Assembly (NCBI GenBank): GCA_047528275.1
Contig: CP180023.1
Location: 248,001 to 312,000, forward strand
DNA length: 64,000 nt
Direction: 5' to 3'
Source of the DNA: G039954875 sp047528275
GTDB taxonomy: Bacteria; Bacteroidota; Bacteroidia; Flavobacteriales; Blattabacteriaceae
Under the pieces are notes generated by a model that was given only the letters and a program-made list of their open reading frames with translations, searched no databases and was not told where the DNA came from. Within the stretch, counting starts at the first letter, position 1, and every line of letters starts with the position of its first letter. This document shows, in pieces, positions 9,833 through 20,214 of the stretch. A program made the translations under genes and the position numbers.

Positions 9833-11242
9833 ATGGCGATTCCTTCTACTTCTTCAAAAAGTTCTTTACAAGAAGATTCAAACAAATACTTTTTACCTTT
9901 GGCTACCGTTACATTGCTTTTTTTCGCCTGGGGTTTTATTACGAGTATGAATGATGTGCTTATCCCCAAGTTGAAGTTAGCATTCGATCTGACTTATTTT
10001 CAGTCGATGCTTATTCAGTTTTGTTTTTTCTTCGCTTACTTTATCACATCGGCTATTTACTATCTGCTTTCGGTGAGCCGAGGGGATCCTATTTTGAAGA
10101 TGGGTTATAAGAATGCGATCGTCATCGGTCTTTTGATCGCTGCTGTGGGGAGTCTGTTGTTTTATCCTGCAGCGAGTCTGCATTCGTATCCACTGTTTTT
10201 GGTGGCTTTGTTTATATTAGCTTCCGGTATTACGATTTTGCAAATCGGTGCCAACCCTTATGTCACTTTGTTGGGAAAATCTGAGACAGCTTCTGGTCGG
10301 CTCAACCTCACTCAAGCTTTCAATTCGTTGGGCACGACGATAGCACCGTTGATCGGTGGTAATTTGATCTTGGGTACGGCTGCCAGTCAATTGGAAGGGG
10401 CTCATGCTATAAAACTACCTTATCTGGTGACAACTATCCTCTTGCTCTTGATGGCTGTGGTCATCAAAATGGCTCGTCTTCCGCGAGTGATTCATGATGA
10501 GGAAAAAGAGGGATTAATCTCTAGTGGTAGTTTGATCAAAAAGTATAGACAACTCAAGTATGGTGTTGTTGCCATCTTCATGTACGTAGGGGGTGAGGTC
10601 TCTATCGGTAGTTTGATTGTTAATTTTTTGGCTGATACTAATATTGTTGGTATTTCAGAGAGCCAGGCGGCTAAGTTTCTTTCGCTTTATTGGAGTGGGG
10701 CGATGATTGGTCGTTTTTTTGGTGCGATTTTCCTTTCTGATACAGCTAGAAAGATCAAATTGGGTTTGATCTTAAGTGTACTTATTGGAGCATTTTATTA
10801 TTCAGGTTGGATAGCTGATTTCAGCCCTGAAGTCGTGCAATATTTCTGGATGTTGATCCTTTTGAATCTAGGGGCATTTTTTGTTGGGACCAATATGCCT
10901 CATCGTACATTGACAGTCTTTTCTTTGTTTGTGGTTCTCTCCTTACTGATCGGGTCTTTGACTTCATCGGATTTAGCCATGTGGTCTGTTATTGGTATTG
11001 GACTTTTCAATTCGATCATGTTCCCGACCATTTTCAGTCTTGCTGTAAGAGACTTGCATAGAGATACTTCCCAAGGGGCTTCATTGTTGATCATGGCGAT
11101 TGTAGGGGGGGCTATCATTCCGCTCATTCAGGGATGGGTAGCCGATGTGACCAATGTACAATACTCCTATCTTGTACCATTGATCTGCTATGTTTATCTG
11201 ACTTTTTATGGTATCAATGGTTATAAGGAAATGGATGGATGA
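9833..11242 (+). CDS. FucP/GluP-type sugar:proton symporter (MFS)
   Basis: 469 residues with about twelve hydrophobic segments. The N-terminal block TLLFFAWGFITSMNDVLIPK is the hallmark of the FucP/glucose-galactose porter subfamily, followed by SMLIQFCFFFAYFITSAIYY, ITILQIGANPYVTLLGKSE and ASGRLNLTQAFNSLGTTIAP, all typical of Bacteroidota 'sugar MFS transporter'. The end overlaps the next open frame by four bases (ATGA at 11239-11242), pointing to cotranscription with folA. ATG at 9833 is preferred; a 63-residue frame just upstream covers the same bases out of frame and is not credible. It brings hexoses or fucose-like sugars in; which sugar is not decidable. It appears intact. Confidence 0.9.
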   Translation: MAIPSTSSKSSLQEDSNKYFLPLATVTLLFFAWGFITSMNDVLIPKLKLAFDLTYFQSMLIQFCFFFAYFITSAIYYLLSVSRGDPILKMGYKNAIVIGLLIAAVGSLLFYPAASLHSYPLFLVALFILASGITILQIGANPYVTLLGKSETASGRLNLTQAFNSLGTTIAPLIGGNLILGTAASQLEGAHAIKLPYLVTTILLLLMAVVIKMARLPRVIHDEEKEGLISSGSLIKKYRQLKYGVVAIFMYVGGEVSIGSLIVNFLADTNIVGISESQAAKFLSLYWSGAMIGRFFGAIFLSDTARKIKLGLILSVLIGAFYYSGWIADFSPEVVQYFWMLILLNLGAFFVGTNMPHRTLTVFSLFVVLSLLIGSLTSSDLAMWSVIGIGLFNSIMFPTIFSLAVRDLHRDTSQGASLLIMAIVGGAIIPLIQGWVADVTNVQYSYLVPLICYVYLTFYGINGYKEMDG

Positions 11243-11256
11243 ATCTTTGGGAAGTC

Positions 11257-11760
11257 ATGGAGCTCGTACTTATCGCTGCAGTGGCAGATAATGGTGTTAT
11301 TGGGAAGGATAATAGTTTAATCTGGCACTTGCCCAATGATTTGAAACGTTTCAAAAGGCTTACTTCAGGTCACCTGATGATCATGGGTCGGAAGACGTTT
11401 GAATCTATCGGTAAGCCTTTGCCTTATCGGGAAAATATTGTCATCACAAGAAATCCGCATTATGCAGCCTTAGGGATAAGGACGGCTGTTTCCTTACAAG
11501 AAGCTATTGCCTTGGTGAGGAGGCAGACAGAGAAGGTTTTCATCATCGGAGGGGGTGAGGTCTATGTCCAAGCCTTGGATATGGTGAATACTTTGAAAAT
11601 CACTCGAGTGCATCATTATTTCCTCGGTGATGTGAAATTTCCCGAAATCATTCCTGAACAATGGGAAAAGTCTTTTGAAGTATTTCACACCAAAGATAAG
11701 TTTCACCCCTACGATTATAGCTTTATCACTTATAAAAGGAAAAGGTCAGCCCATGAGTAG
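11257..11760 (+). CDS. folA: Dihydrofolate reductase
   Basis: From ATG 11257 the protein has 167 residues, the usual size of DHFR, which reduces dihydrofolate to tetrahydrofolate with NADPH. Landmarks in order: ELVLIAAVADNGVIGKDNSL (N-terminal strand and Met20-type loop), IWHLPNDLKRFKRLT (carrying the catalytic Asp), MIMGRKTFESIGKPLP (NADPH binding), VFIIGGGEVYVQALD and the C-terminal DYSFITYKRKR. An in-frame ATG six codons upstream (11239) overlaps the previous stop and could also be used, giving 173 residues. The 3' end overlaps the convergent nupC gene by 15 bp. Together with ThyA this closes the folate cycle, even though the p-aminobenzoate gene at 60.4-62.5 kb is dead. Confidence 0.95.
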   Translation: MELVLIAAVADNGVIGKDNSLIWHLPNDLKRFKRLTSGHLMIMGRKTFESIGKPLPYRENIVITRNPHYAALGIRTAVSLQEAIALVRRQTEKVFIIGGGEVYVQALDMVNTLKITRVHHYFLGDVKFPEIIPEQWEKSFEVFHTKDKFHPYDYSFITYKRKRSAHE

Positions 11761-12996
11761 CCCAGCGATGGCCGCTGAAAGATAGGATGCCAGAGTACCA
11801 CAGATCAATGCCCGAATGCCTAGTTGGGCCAAGTCTTTTCGGCGTTCCGGGGCTAATTCACCAATCCCACCGATTTGGATGCCTATCGATCCGAAATTAG
11901 CAAATCCACATAGGGCAATGCTCAGGATCATGATGGTCTTTGGGGCGAGCTGTTGTGCAATGATGAGTTCTTTTAACTGCAGGTATGCGATGAATTCGTT
12001 GATTACCAATTTGGAACCCATCAATGCACCAGCGGCTTCGATATCTTTGCTGGGGATGCCGATCAACCAAGCGAGTCCTAGAAAGATTTTGCCTAAGATG
12101 TACTGTAGCTTCAAATCGGGCAGGCCTATGTAAGGGCCAAGCCAGCTTAAAAACATATTTATCAGTGCTACTACGGACATGAATCCAGTAAGCATGACGG
12201 CTACATTTAGGGAAATCTTCAGCCCATCGCTGCAGCCATGGGATATAGCATCGATCGTGTTAGTGGTCTCTTTTTTCAACTGGAGTTTTACTGTGCCCTT
12301 GGTCTCAGAAATTTCCGTCTCAGGATAGACGATCTTGGAGATGATTAAAGCGCCAGGTGCAGCCATCAGACTGGCCGCCAAGAGATATTCGGCTGGAATA
12401 CCAAAGCCTATGTAAATGACTATCATTCCTCCGGCGATACAGGCCATGCTACCTGACATGGAAGCGAGTAATTCTGAACGAGTCATGCCTTTTAAATACG
12501 GCTTGATCATGATCTGGGCCTCAACCTGGCCGACGAAGGCGCTAGCTACATTAGAGATGGCTTCACTACCGCTGATCCCCATGAGTTTATAGACGATCTT
12601 TGCGATGAGTGCTACTATACGTTGCATGATACCCCAGTGATAGGCTAGACTTACTAGGATGCAAATTAGGATGATGGTGGCCATGACGTTGAAGAAAAAG
12701 ATGAATGCATGGGCTGGACCTAAGGCTTTGGCTAAAACCTCTTGCCGTACCAATACGCCAAATACGAAATCTGCTCCAGCTCTAGCGCTTCCTTCGATGG
12801 CATGCGTGATGAAATCACCTAGGTTCTTGAATATTTTCAAGCCAATTTCAGTTTTTAGGATAAATAGTGCGGTGATCCATTGTAGGACCAAACCACTGCC
12901 GACAACGCGGTAATTGATCGCCTTTCGATTGTTGGACATAAGGAAGCTTACAATCAATATGGCGATGATACCCAATAAACCAGTCAATCTCTCCAT
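11746..12996 (-). CDS. nupC: NupC-type concentrative nucleoside transporter
   Basis: 416 residues, close to the usual ~400 of the CNT family, with many hydrophobic helices. The nucleoside-recognition region (GISGSEAISNVASAFVGQVE), the gate region and the family signature GSKLVINEFIAYLQL ('G.K...NEFvAY') are present, as is SIALCGFANFGSIGIQIGGI near the C-terminus. It imports nucleosides with sodium or proton symport, a typical salvage route in host-associated bacteria. It points toward folA and their 3' ends overlap by 15 bp (11746-11760). Upstream, 17 bp separate it from the bifunctional nuclease gene on the same strand, so both may be one transcript. Bacteroidota often keep this gene beside the same nuclease and ETF genes. 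Confidence 0.94.
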   Translation of the reverse strand: MERLTGLLGIIAILIVSFLMSNNRKAINYRVVGSGLVLQWITALFILKTEIGLKIFKNLGDFITHAIEGSARAGADFVFGVLVRQEVLAKALGPAHAFIFFFNVMATIILICILVSLAYHWGIMQRIVALIAKIVYKLMGISGSEAISNVASAFVGQVEAQIMIKPYLKGMTRSELLASMSGSMACIAGGMIVIYIGFGIPAEYLLAASLMAAPGALIISKIVYPETEISETKGTVKLQLKKETTNTIDAISHGCSDGLKISLNVAVMLTGFMSVVALINMFLSWLGPYIGLPDLKLQYILGKIFLGLAWLIGIPSKDIEAAGALMGSKLVINEFIAYLQLKELIIAQQLAPKTIMILSIALCGFANFGSIGIQIGGIGELAPERRKDLAQLGIRALICGTLASYLSAAIAGLLMG

Positions 12997-13013
12997 GGTT
13001 TTAAAAATTAAAT

Positions 13014-13625
13014 TTATGATTTTCTCCTATCCAATTCTCTTTGGATGTGTGCTGCAAGTTCATAATGTTCGCGATCTACGGCTTGTTTCAGAAGCGTTTC
13101 CAGGTGCTTTGAGCTCATTTTCTGTAGGTCTTGTCCCTCTTTATGGAGAATCATTTGTATCTCTTGTGTAGTCACTTCAGTGGTTGGTTGTTCTTGCTCC
13201 AAAGGACCTATATTCTCGAGATAGATGCCTGCCTGGTCAAATATTTCTCTTGTAGTATAGATGGGTGCTTCACATCGGATGGCTAAGGCAATGGCATCTG
13301 ATGTTCTCGAATCGATCTGCTTCTCTCCATCTATCCCTTCAAAAATAATGTAAGAAGAAAATATACCATCGGCTAATTTGTAAATGACTACAGATTTTAT
13401 CTGAATGTGAAAGGATTTAGATACGTTTACAAAGAGATCGTGGGTGAAAGGCCTTGGCGGCTGTGTATTTTTTTCCAGAGCAGTAGCAATGGATCGTGCT
13501 TCTAAACCTCCTATGATGATGGGAAGTTTTATTTGACCCGACTCTTCTTCGAGTAACAAGGCATAGGCACCCGCCTGCATTTGACTGTGAGATATCCCAC
13601 GTATGATCAATCGTATGAGCTCCAT
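13014..13625 (-). CDS. DUF151 bifunctional nuclease with C-terminal UVR motif
   Basis: 203 residues. Residues 1-145 form the DUF151/BFN domain: LIRGISHSQMQAGAYALLLE, LPIIIGGLEARSIATALEK and RTSDAIALAIRCEAPIYTTR are the family's conserved blocks. Residues 160-203 (LETLLKQAVDREHYELAAHI) form a UvrB/UvrC-interaction (UVR) helical hairpin, the arrangement usual in Bacteroidota. Homologues in plants and mycobacteria have DNase/RNase activity; the bacterial role is poorly defined. In free-living Bacteroidota the gene usually sits right after etfB-etfA and before nupC; here etfA is dead, yet this gene and nupC are intact. The start ATG at 13625 gives the standard N-terminus. Confidence 0.9.
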   Translation of the reverse strand: MELIRLIIRGISHSQMQAGAYALLLEEESGQIKLPIIIGGLEARSIATALEKNTQPPRPFTHDLFVNVSKSFHIQIKSVVIYKLADGIFSSYIIFEGIDGEKQIDSRTSDAIALAIRCEAPIYTTREIFDQAGIYLENIGPLEQEQPTTEVTTQEIQMILHKEGQDLQKMSSKHLETLLKQAVDREHYELAAHIQRELDRRKS

Positions 13626-13683
13626 AAAACGAGGTGTAATGATGCTCTTTAAACTCTTTTTTTCTTAGCGAAAGATACGATAT

Positions 13684-14648
13684 TTAAAGTGGATCTTCTT
13701 TCATTTGTCGGATTTTTTTTATTAATGTGGGAACTATTTCAAAGGCATCTCCAACGATGCCGTAATCAGCAGATTTAAAAAAGGGTTCTTTTGGATCGTT
13801 ATTGATCACCACGATGTTTTTCGAGGTGTTTACTCCAGCTAGGGTGCTGAATGGATCCGGAGATACCTCTAGCGATGTAGAGCTTCGGTGCGATGGCTTT
13901 GCCCGTCTGCCCGACGTGTTCGTTTATGTGACCGAAAACCCATATCTACTACGGGTTTGGAACAGGCTGTGGCTGCCCCAAGTAATTGGGCCAATTCTTC
14001 GATCATCGCCCAATTTTCACTACTTTTCAAGCCGCTGCCGCCTGATACGATGATTTCAGCTTCTTTCAGATCGATTGCTGTTGTGCGTTTTTTGATTTGC
14101 TCGATTTTGATCTGAGGGGAGTCTGATTCTTTTATTTTCTCTTCGACCTCTACTCCATCGACAGGATCTTCATGTATACCAAAGCTGTTGGACATCAGTG
14201 TGAGGACTTTTCCTTCGCCCTCGACTTGAATTTTCATAAAGGACTTATCTGAGAAACATTTCCTTTTGATGATCAAGGGCGAAAGTGAACTAAGAAGTTC
14301 CAAGACATTGGTCACCAAGGTAGCTTGAAGTTGTATGGTCAACTATGCAGCTATACTGCTACCTTCTACCGTATGGGAAAGAATGAAGTATTGGTCTGCT
14401 TCAAAGTATGGGAATAGGGTCTTGATCAGTGTATTTGGAGACAAGACTTGAGTTTCATCCAGTTTGATCTTGATCAACTTTGAGGCTCTGTATTTGTATA
14501 GGATTTCTGATGGTTCCTGTGAGTTGAGGGCGATTGCTGTGAGTGTCTTACCGGCTATATCGGCCCATCTTTTTGCATAGGAGACTGCTTCTAAGGTATT
14601 CTTTTTGTATTCTCCCTGTGAGGTTTCGGTAAAAATGATGATAGACAT
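13684..14648 (-). pseudogene. etfA: Electron transfer flavoprotein alpha subunit, broken
   Basis: The N-terminal third is open (14648-14343: MSIIIFTETSQGEYKKNTLE...) and ends at a TAG. The middle (14342-13869) continues as LQATLVTNVLELLSSLSPL, KKRTTAIDLKEAEIIVSGGS and ACSKPVVDMGF. A frameshift near 13900 is followed by GQTGKAIAPKLYIASGISGS, IQHLAGVNTSKNIVVINNDP and FFKSADYGIVGDAFEIVPTL, the FAD-binding C-terminal region. All conserved blocks are still recognisable, so decay is recent. EtfAB carries electrons from acyl-CoA dehydrogenases to the quinone pool. The beta subunit (16652-17403) is also broken. Confidence 0.92.
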
Positions 14649-14689
14649 AGGTTTTGATTTTTAGTGTTGTGCTACCGGAATGGACAGGG

Positions 14690-15480
14690 CCGATTGGTGA
14701 TTTTAGCCCTGTCAATATAGTTCATTTTTCTCAATTGGTCTTGTTGGATGATGACTGTTTAATTTTTTTAATGATTCAGTATACCTTACCCAATTTTTTC
14801 ATTTAAACTATTGCTAATCTATTCACAAAATGAATTTCCATGAGATGAAGGAATATTTTTTATTTCTCGGTGTCAATCAATATTTACGAGAGTATTCTTT
14901 GTCCGTGTCCGATTTGAGTCAGCCAGTTGCTGATCTGGATAGCCGGTTCTGAGATCAGGACGCATCACAACCGTTATTTCGCTTCCTGTATTGAGGCTGA
15001 CCCGCAAGAGGCTGAAATCCTGCTCAAAGTAGTTAATCTTTATCGGAAAAAGGGCTGAACATCTAAGGTTGTCATCCCACTGAACGGTTTGATGCTCAAG
15101 AGCGATAATAACCTCAACGAGGTGCTTGGTCTACCCCATTTGAGTAGTAGGAATTTCTGGATAGAAAGGAATAAATTTGAAATGAAGAGGGCTTTTATAG
15201 CTCATGATGTGTAGACGGTTCCTTATCGCTTGATTAAAGCAGTAGCTATTGCCCCTGTTAAAGGCTAATATTGAAAGGATCATTCGAATCAGACCGCCTG
15301 AGTTGCTCGATGAGGTTGTTAGCGGACTTTACTATGCAGGCTGAGCTAGGTAAAATCTCAGAAGATTTGATCTATTAATGTGCTAGAGAAGGTTTGGTTG
15401 AGTTTGGTTGACCTGTGTTGTTTCAAAAAAAAGACCGACCAGTACGGCTGGTAAAAGTCTTGTCAGAATAGGTTATTTCA
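14690..15480 (+). pseudogene. Unrecognised plus-strand gene remnant inside the etf region
   Basis: Plus-strand translation gives long protein-like stretches with stops and frame switches: MNFHEMKEYFLFLGVNQYLR at about 14830, FASCIEADPQEAEILLKVVN near 14970-15030, VVIPLNGLMLKSDNNLNEVL near 15068-15130, FWIERNKFEMKRAFIAHDV near 15155-15212 and YRLIKAVAIAPVKG near 15225-15265. Codon-like order is clear, but I do not recognise the family. It lies between etfA and etfB, which are on the other strand and normally adjacent, so this block was probably inserted or moved here before decay. Confidence 0.45.
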
Positions 15481-15529
15481 GATGAAAAAAATGCATGATG
15501 ACTCTCTACATTTTACTCTCTGAATTTTA

Positions 15530-16640
15530 TCGTTTGCTGTAGGGGAGTGATATTGATGATTCATTGGCGGTTTGGATAACAAAACGATAATGGTGACTTT
15601 AGGGCCTTGGTTCTTGTGACGCTGATCTCTTTTGTACCAGCTTTATTTCTGCCTGTATTGGTCAAAATAGCTCTAAACCGGTAGAGTGGGTTCTAAGCTT
15701 ACGGTCTTGTTGCTCTTTTGCTTGATTTTGAACTGTTTGCTCCTGGCTCTGTTTTAATGAACATAATGTTTATATCGTTGTGCTAAACTTTCTAATCTGG
15801 GTATTTTTCTTCTTGCTCAAATCGATTTTGGAGATATGGTTTGCACTTTATCCAGGCGGTACGGTGAGCAAACTGTTTCAAGATTTAGTTCGATTTCGAT
15901 GATTTTCAATCAGATTGCTTTAATTTTTGGTCTGATCTGTGCCACCTTGCCTTATTCGCTGATCGGCTCTTTTATCTCATGGAGGCGAAGATTTTTAGTC
16001 TCTTTGGTCTGGTTTCCTTGTTGACTAGTCAAGAACGTTTACCTGAGGTCGGTTCGATTTTATAGGAATAAAAACTCAAGATTTTGATTGGATTTTGTTC
16101 TTTTCCTTGGCGTTGATCCGGCCTGTTTTTGGAAGTTTCAATTTCATATTGCCGGTGCAGGTTGGTATATAAAATGGCGAGTGAGTGTAGGTTTGATCGA
16201 TGCCTTTATCTGGATAAGGGTGGTGGACATTGGTCTTCTATTTATCTGGGGTAATAGGCCTTTCGATACACCGACCAAAGTTGGTGGATCGTTTCTCTAT
16301 TGTGCTTATTGGGACCTTTGTTTCTCCTTTCAACGGATTTGATCTTAGCAAGGTGTCATATTCAAGTGGATTTGTTCAGTATGGTTTTGGTGGTCTGCAG
16401 ATCTTAATCTACCATCTCATGATGCGTTGATATATGGGCACCAATGTGGGTAGACTGGTCTTCTCGCTCCAACACCTTGACCTTACACCGATTATGTCCT
16501 TTGCTACTGAGCCTCTCTAGGTTAAGCATCTCTTATATTTGGCCTTCTCTTTTTTACTTACCATGGTCATATCTGTGTTTCTTTATCACTGACCTCATGG
16601 TAGGGAAATTGGGTAACCTGAGAAGCAAACTATGCAGATC
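15530..16640 (+). pseudogene. Polytopic membrane protein remnant
   Basis: Several hydrophobic segments can be read in shifting plus-strand frames: LVLVTLISFVPALFLPVLVK near 15610-15670, LLLDFELFAPGSVLMNIMFI near 15715-15775, SMIFNQIALIFGLICATLPY near 15895-15955 and HLLYLAFSFLLTMVISVFLY near 16525-16590. At least five frame changes are needed. The pattern fits a multi-helix transporter (possibly MFS), but no signature is decisive. Confidence 0.4.
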
Positions 16641-16651
16641 GGTGATTTCCA

Positions 16652-17403
16652 TCAGATCAGGCGGGCTTCTTCGTGCAGCAGGCGAATCAATTCTTCGGGT
16701 TGGTCTTTGTTGACCATCACACAGGCCGGCCGAGGTTGAGGTTTTTCAAAGGTTATGATTTGTGTTTTGGAAAGGGTTTTTGTGGGTGCGATTACACGCA
16801 GGGGTTTGTTGCGTGCTTTCATTATGTTGCGCATATTGGGGGATACGAAGATTTTTTTCATCAACCAAGCCTTTTTGTCCGGCTGCGATAAGAGGCAGTT
16901 CACAGGAAAGGGTTTTATTACCTGCATCGCTCTCGCATATGCCTTTGATGCGATTTGCTTCGATGAGATTTAGACCTATACAAGCATTGATGAAAGTGTA
17001 GTCTAGCAATGCGCTGACCAGGTTCGGAACGATTCCACCATTATAATCGATAGATTCCTTACCCATCAGGATCAGATTGTAGGATGATGTTTTGATGAAA
17101 TCGGCGATTTGCTAAGCAACATAAGAACTCTCTAAAGGATCCGAATCGATGCGGATAGCTTCATTAGCACCTATGGCTAGGGCTTTTCTTAGTATAGCTT
17201 CTGTAGTGACTTTTCCCACGTTGAGCACATCAACTTTGGCGCCAGCCGATTCTTGAAGAGATGATTGCTTTCGTAAGGTAAAACTCATCGTGTGGATTGA
17301 TGATAAATGAAACACCTATTGGGTCAAAGTGCTTATTGTCAGCGATGAATTGGATCTTGTTTGTGGTACCTGGCACCACACTGAGACAAACTAGTATTTT
17401 CAT
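16652..17403 (-). pseudogene. etfB: Electron transfer flavoprotein beta subunit, frameshifted
   Basis: From the ATG at 17401-17403 the minus strand reads MKILVCLSVVPGTTNKIQFI and HFDPIGVSFIINP. After a frameshift it continues ILRKALAIGANEAIRIDSDP to a TAG at about 17112, then MGKESIDYNGGIVPNLVSAL and LPLIAAGQKGLVDEKNLRIP, and finally NMRNIMKARNKPL...EKPQPRP and EELIRLLHEEARLI to the stop at 16652. These are the EtfB blocks in correct order ('RESIDYNGG', 'GQKGLvee.dlRiPnMRgIM'). At least two frameshifts and one stop break it. Loss together with etfA implies loss of ETF-dependent acyl-CoA or amino-acid oxidation. Confidence 0.92.
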
Positions 17404-18350
17404 GATAGAGTCTAGATTTTGAGTTCTAATATACTATTTTTTATATTTTTATAAATTGGCCCCTTATTTTTAATAATTTCATACTTTTTAGAAATTACTC
17501 TTTTCATGATGTTGTTTGGATCTGTGATCTATTCTTCTTGATTATAATGTTTAAATTATTATTTTTTACAATTTGTATATTATTTGTATCAATAAATTTT
17601 TATATATATAATTTTTTTTCCTCCTATTTTATTATTTACTACGAGGCGATTTAAAGTTGTTTATTGATTTGAAATATTTATTTTATTATATGTATTTTTA
17701 TTAATTTAATATTAAAATTAAATATTATTAAAACTAATAGGATGTATTGTTATTTTTTTACCTAATATAATTCCTTTCATATGGAGGTTTTTTTTAAAGT
17801 ATAAGGTAATTTTATCAGTTGACAATGGATCGTTAATTACATTCAATGAATGATCAATTAATTTCGTCAATGAATATTCAGTTATATTCATTGCTCCGTG
17901 TTAAACCTGTCAATAGACTTTCGGAAGTACCAGGATAAGGAATAATGTATCTAATATGTAAAGTTCAAAGTCCTTCCTCAGGCTATTTACAAGGAACTTC
18001 ATTCAATGGTTTGCAAGGTTTAGGTTAACCCTCAGGTTATTGGTAAAGAAAGCCCTCAACTTCACCGAATCAGAATCGAGTCTTAGAAAATCTGAAGAAT
18101 TCTAATATCAGTATATGTGATAGTGAATTACTACAATCTGATAAATTTCAATTATACAATTATATATACTAGTTAATCAATACGGTAAGAAAAATATTTT
18201 AATATAATTAAAAATTGACTAGAATTTATTCCCCTCCTCTGAGGAGAAGAAAAAAATGATTATAAAAATATAATATAATAATTCTTATATTTAATTATTA
18301 TTTATTTAAAATTATCCATAATTATATTTTAAACTATTATACCCCCATTC
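17404..18350. other. AT-rich non-coding stretch
   Basis: Very AT-rich, with long A/T-only runs (about 17540-17720 and 18260-18340). No open frame, tRNA, repeat array or recognised remnant was found. Confidence 0.45.
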
Positions 18351-18650
18351 TAATTCTAGAAACTTATTTTCCAGAAGAAGTGGGGAAATTCACAAAGAAG
18401 AGGCATAATCGTAGACGTTACCCAAGATGAAATATTTGTAAATCTTGATACTGTTTTATCTCAAACTGTGACATTGAAATTTATGATCTCTCATATTGCC
18501 AACACTGTTTCTCCAGACACATGTGATTTTATAAAAACCGTTCAAGTAGGAGTATATGAGAGTCAATATTTTCTTGCAGAAATTGCTTATTTGATCTTAG
18601 TTAGGGTGGGTGTATTAATTATAGGATTTTCTTGAATAATCAGAATCTAT
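18351..18650 (+). pseudogene. Possible plus-strand gene remnant, unrecognised
   Basis: A frame reading VDVTQDEIFVNLDTVLSQTV and KFMISHIANTVSPDTCDFIK and VGVYESQYFLAEIAYLILVR runs from about 18405 to 18625 with little interruption. It has normal amino-acid composition but no family that I recognise and no clear start. Confidence 0.3.
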
Positions 18651-19040
18651 CGTTTTTTTTCATGGGTCAGTTGTAATATCAGATAGATGTTTTTCTGAGT
18701 TTATCAAAAGTCATCTGTAGATGGTTTTTGAGTGGATGTTTGTATATTTTTACTATCGTCTTTAAGATTGTCCTTTTTTGAGAGTTTTGATATGATGAGT
18801 TTGAAAAAGCGGCTAGATTTTACTGAAATGATCAAATCTATGATTTGTAATAGTGTATTATTACTTGTTTGGATGTTGCAAGATCAGTTTATAAAAAGGT
18901 AATTGCCTTTTAAAAAATAAGCTATATGTAAAGAAATTCGTAATATATCTTCTTCTGAAGAAACCCCTAAATATTTGCTTTATATGAAAAGAAATATAGA
19001 TATATGTACATAATGTTCATAATTTATATTATATTTTTGA
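18651..19040. other. AT-rich stretch without a recognisable gene
   Basis: No credible coding frame; only short hydrophobic or lysine-rich fragments. Nothing more can be supported. Confidence 0.35.
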
Positions 19041-19054
19041 TAGATTTATAATCT

Positions 19055-19681
19055 ATGCAGCACAACATGAGCAACTTGAAAGAGTTGAAATAATAAAAAA
19101 ACAACGAAAAATCTTAGTATATAAACAGACTGAAGAAGAAAGAGAAAAATTTGGTAAGTATAAAATAAGCAGATTCTTAATTGAGTTACGTAAAGTACTA
19201 CAAGTATATGAAGAGGAATAAAAAGGAAAAGAGTCTAAGGGGAAAAAGAGCATATACATGAAAGAAGTAGGACATAAGAAAAAAATAATAAAAGATGAAA
19301 TTTATAAAAGGGTAGCTCATAAATTTAAAAATAAAGCATGACCGGAAATAAAAAATACAGTTCGAGAGGATTTTTTAAAAGCATTTCGTGAAATAAGAAA
19401 GTTACATGCTGCATATTTCGAGTTGAAAATAGAAAAAGTATCCAAAGGTAGATATAATAGTGAATTTCTAAAAATACACCTCCAATTGATAAAAAAATAT
19501 AGAAACGTTCAATAAAACGTAAACTCGAAAAAAATATTCAAATATTTCGTGTTTATTCCTGTATTGATATTCATGGAGTTTTTGCAAAATCAAGATCGTC
19601 CTCATGATCAACGACCTTTAGATTAGCAAAATCTAGTCTTTGATTTGATCGATGGAAAAGATACTTACCCCGTTACATGAC
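19055..19681 (+). pseudogene. Lys/Glu-rich coiled-coil protein remnant, one frame with point stops
   Basis: One plus-strand frame can be followed for about 600 bp with only four stops (a TAA near 19219, a TGA near 19339, a TAA near 19515 and a TAG near 19624). It reads AAQHEQLERVEIIKKQRKIL, EEEREKFGKYKISRFLIELR, then KKIIKDEIYKRVAHKFKNK, TVREDFLKAFREIRKLHAAY and IHLQLIKKYRNVQ. The charged helical pattern suggests a coiled coil. No ATG-led open frame survives. The function is unknown. Interruptions are single-base stops rather than frameshifts, which suggests fairly recent inactivation. Confidence 0.45.
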
Positions 19682-19872
19682 CGAAATATTAAGAATAAGG
19701 AGGATAGGATGAGCAATATTATGGAATCATCCGTAAAATACTCGAAAATTTTATCACTTATAAAAAAACCTCTGATGAAAACAGAAAAAATATATAATTT
19801 CAGAAGAAAAAGTTTCACTTTTTCTAATTCATAATTTTGATATAGACCTCGATAAAACATATCATAAATAAA

Positions 19873-19891
19873 TTTTTTTTTTTAAAAAAAA
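19873..19891. repeat. T11A8 self-complementary tract
   Basis: Eleven T followed by eight A, the longest of the recurring T-then-A tracts in this window. It lies between two decayed coding remnants. Confidence 0.5.
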
Positions 19892-20214
19892 CTTATATAA
19901 TGTAACTTTTATTATAAAAAAAAACATCAAAGGGATCTCATCGAGCCTGCACGATCAAATGTCATTTCAATTTATAAGGAACCAAGACTGTTTCGTCGTC
20001 ACTTGAAAGTTGTAATATAGATTTTTCTTCGGGGGATTATCTCCTCACTTCTTTTCTCAATCAAGGACAATCTTCTTTTTATCATTTCACTAAATATCTA
20101 ACGAGTCAGAAAAAAATTGAGGAATTAAAAGCACCGGAAAATATAAACTAGAAGTGTATAATAGAGTAAATAGAATAAATAAAAAAATATTAAAAATATA
20201 TTAAATACCCACTA

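Noticed and set aside
13869..14648. Two separate small genes on the minus strand
   Set aside because: They are consecutive parts of etfA in one frame, divided by a TAG stop.
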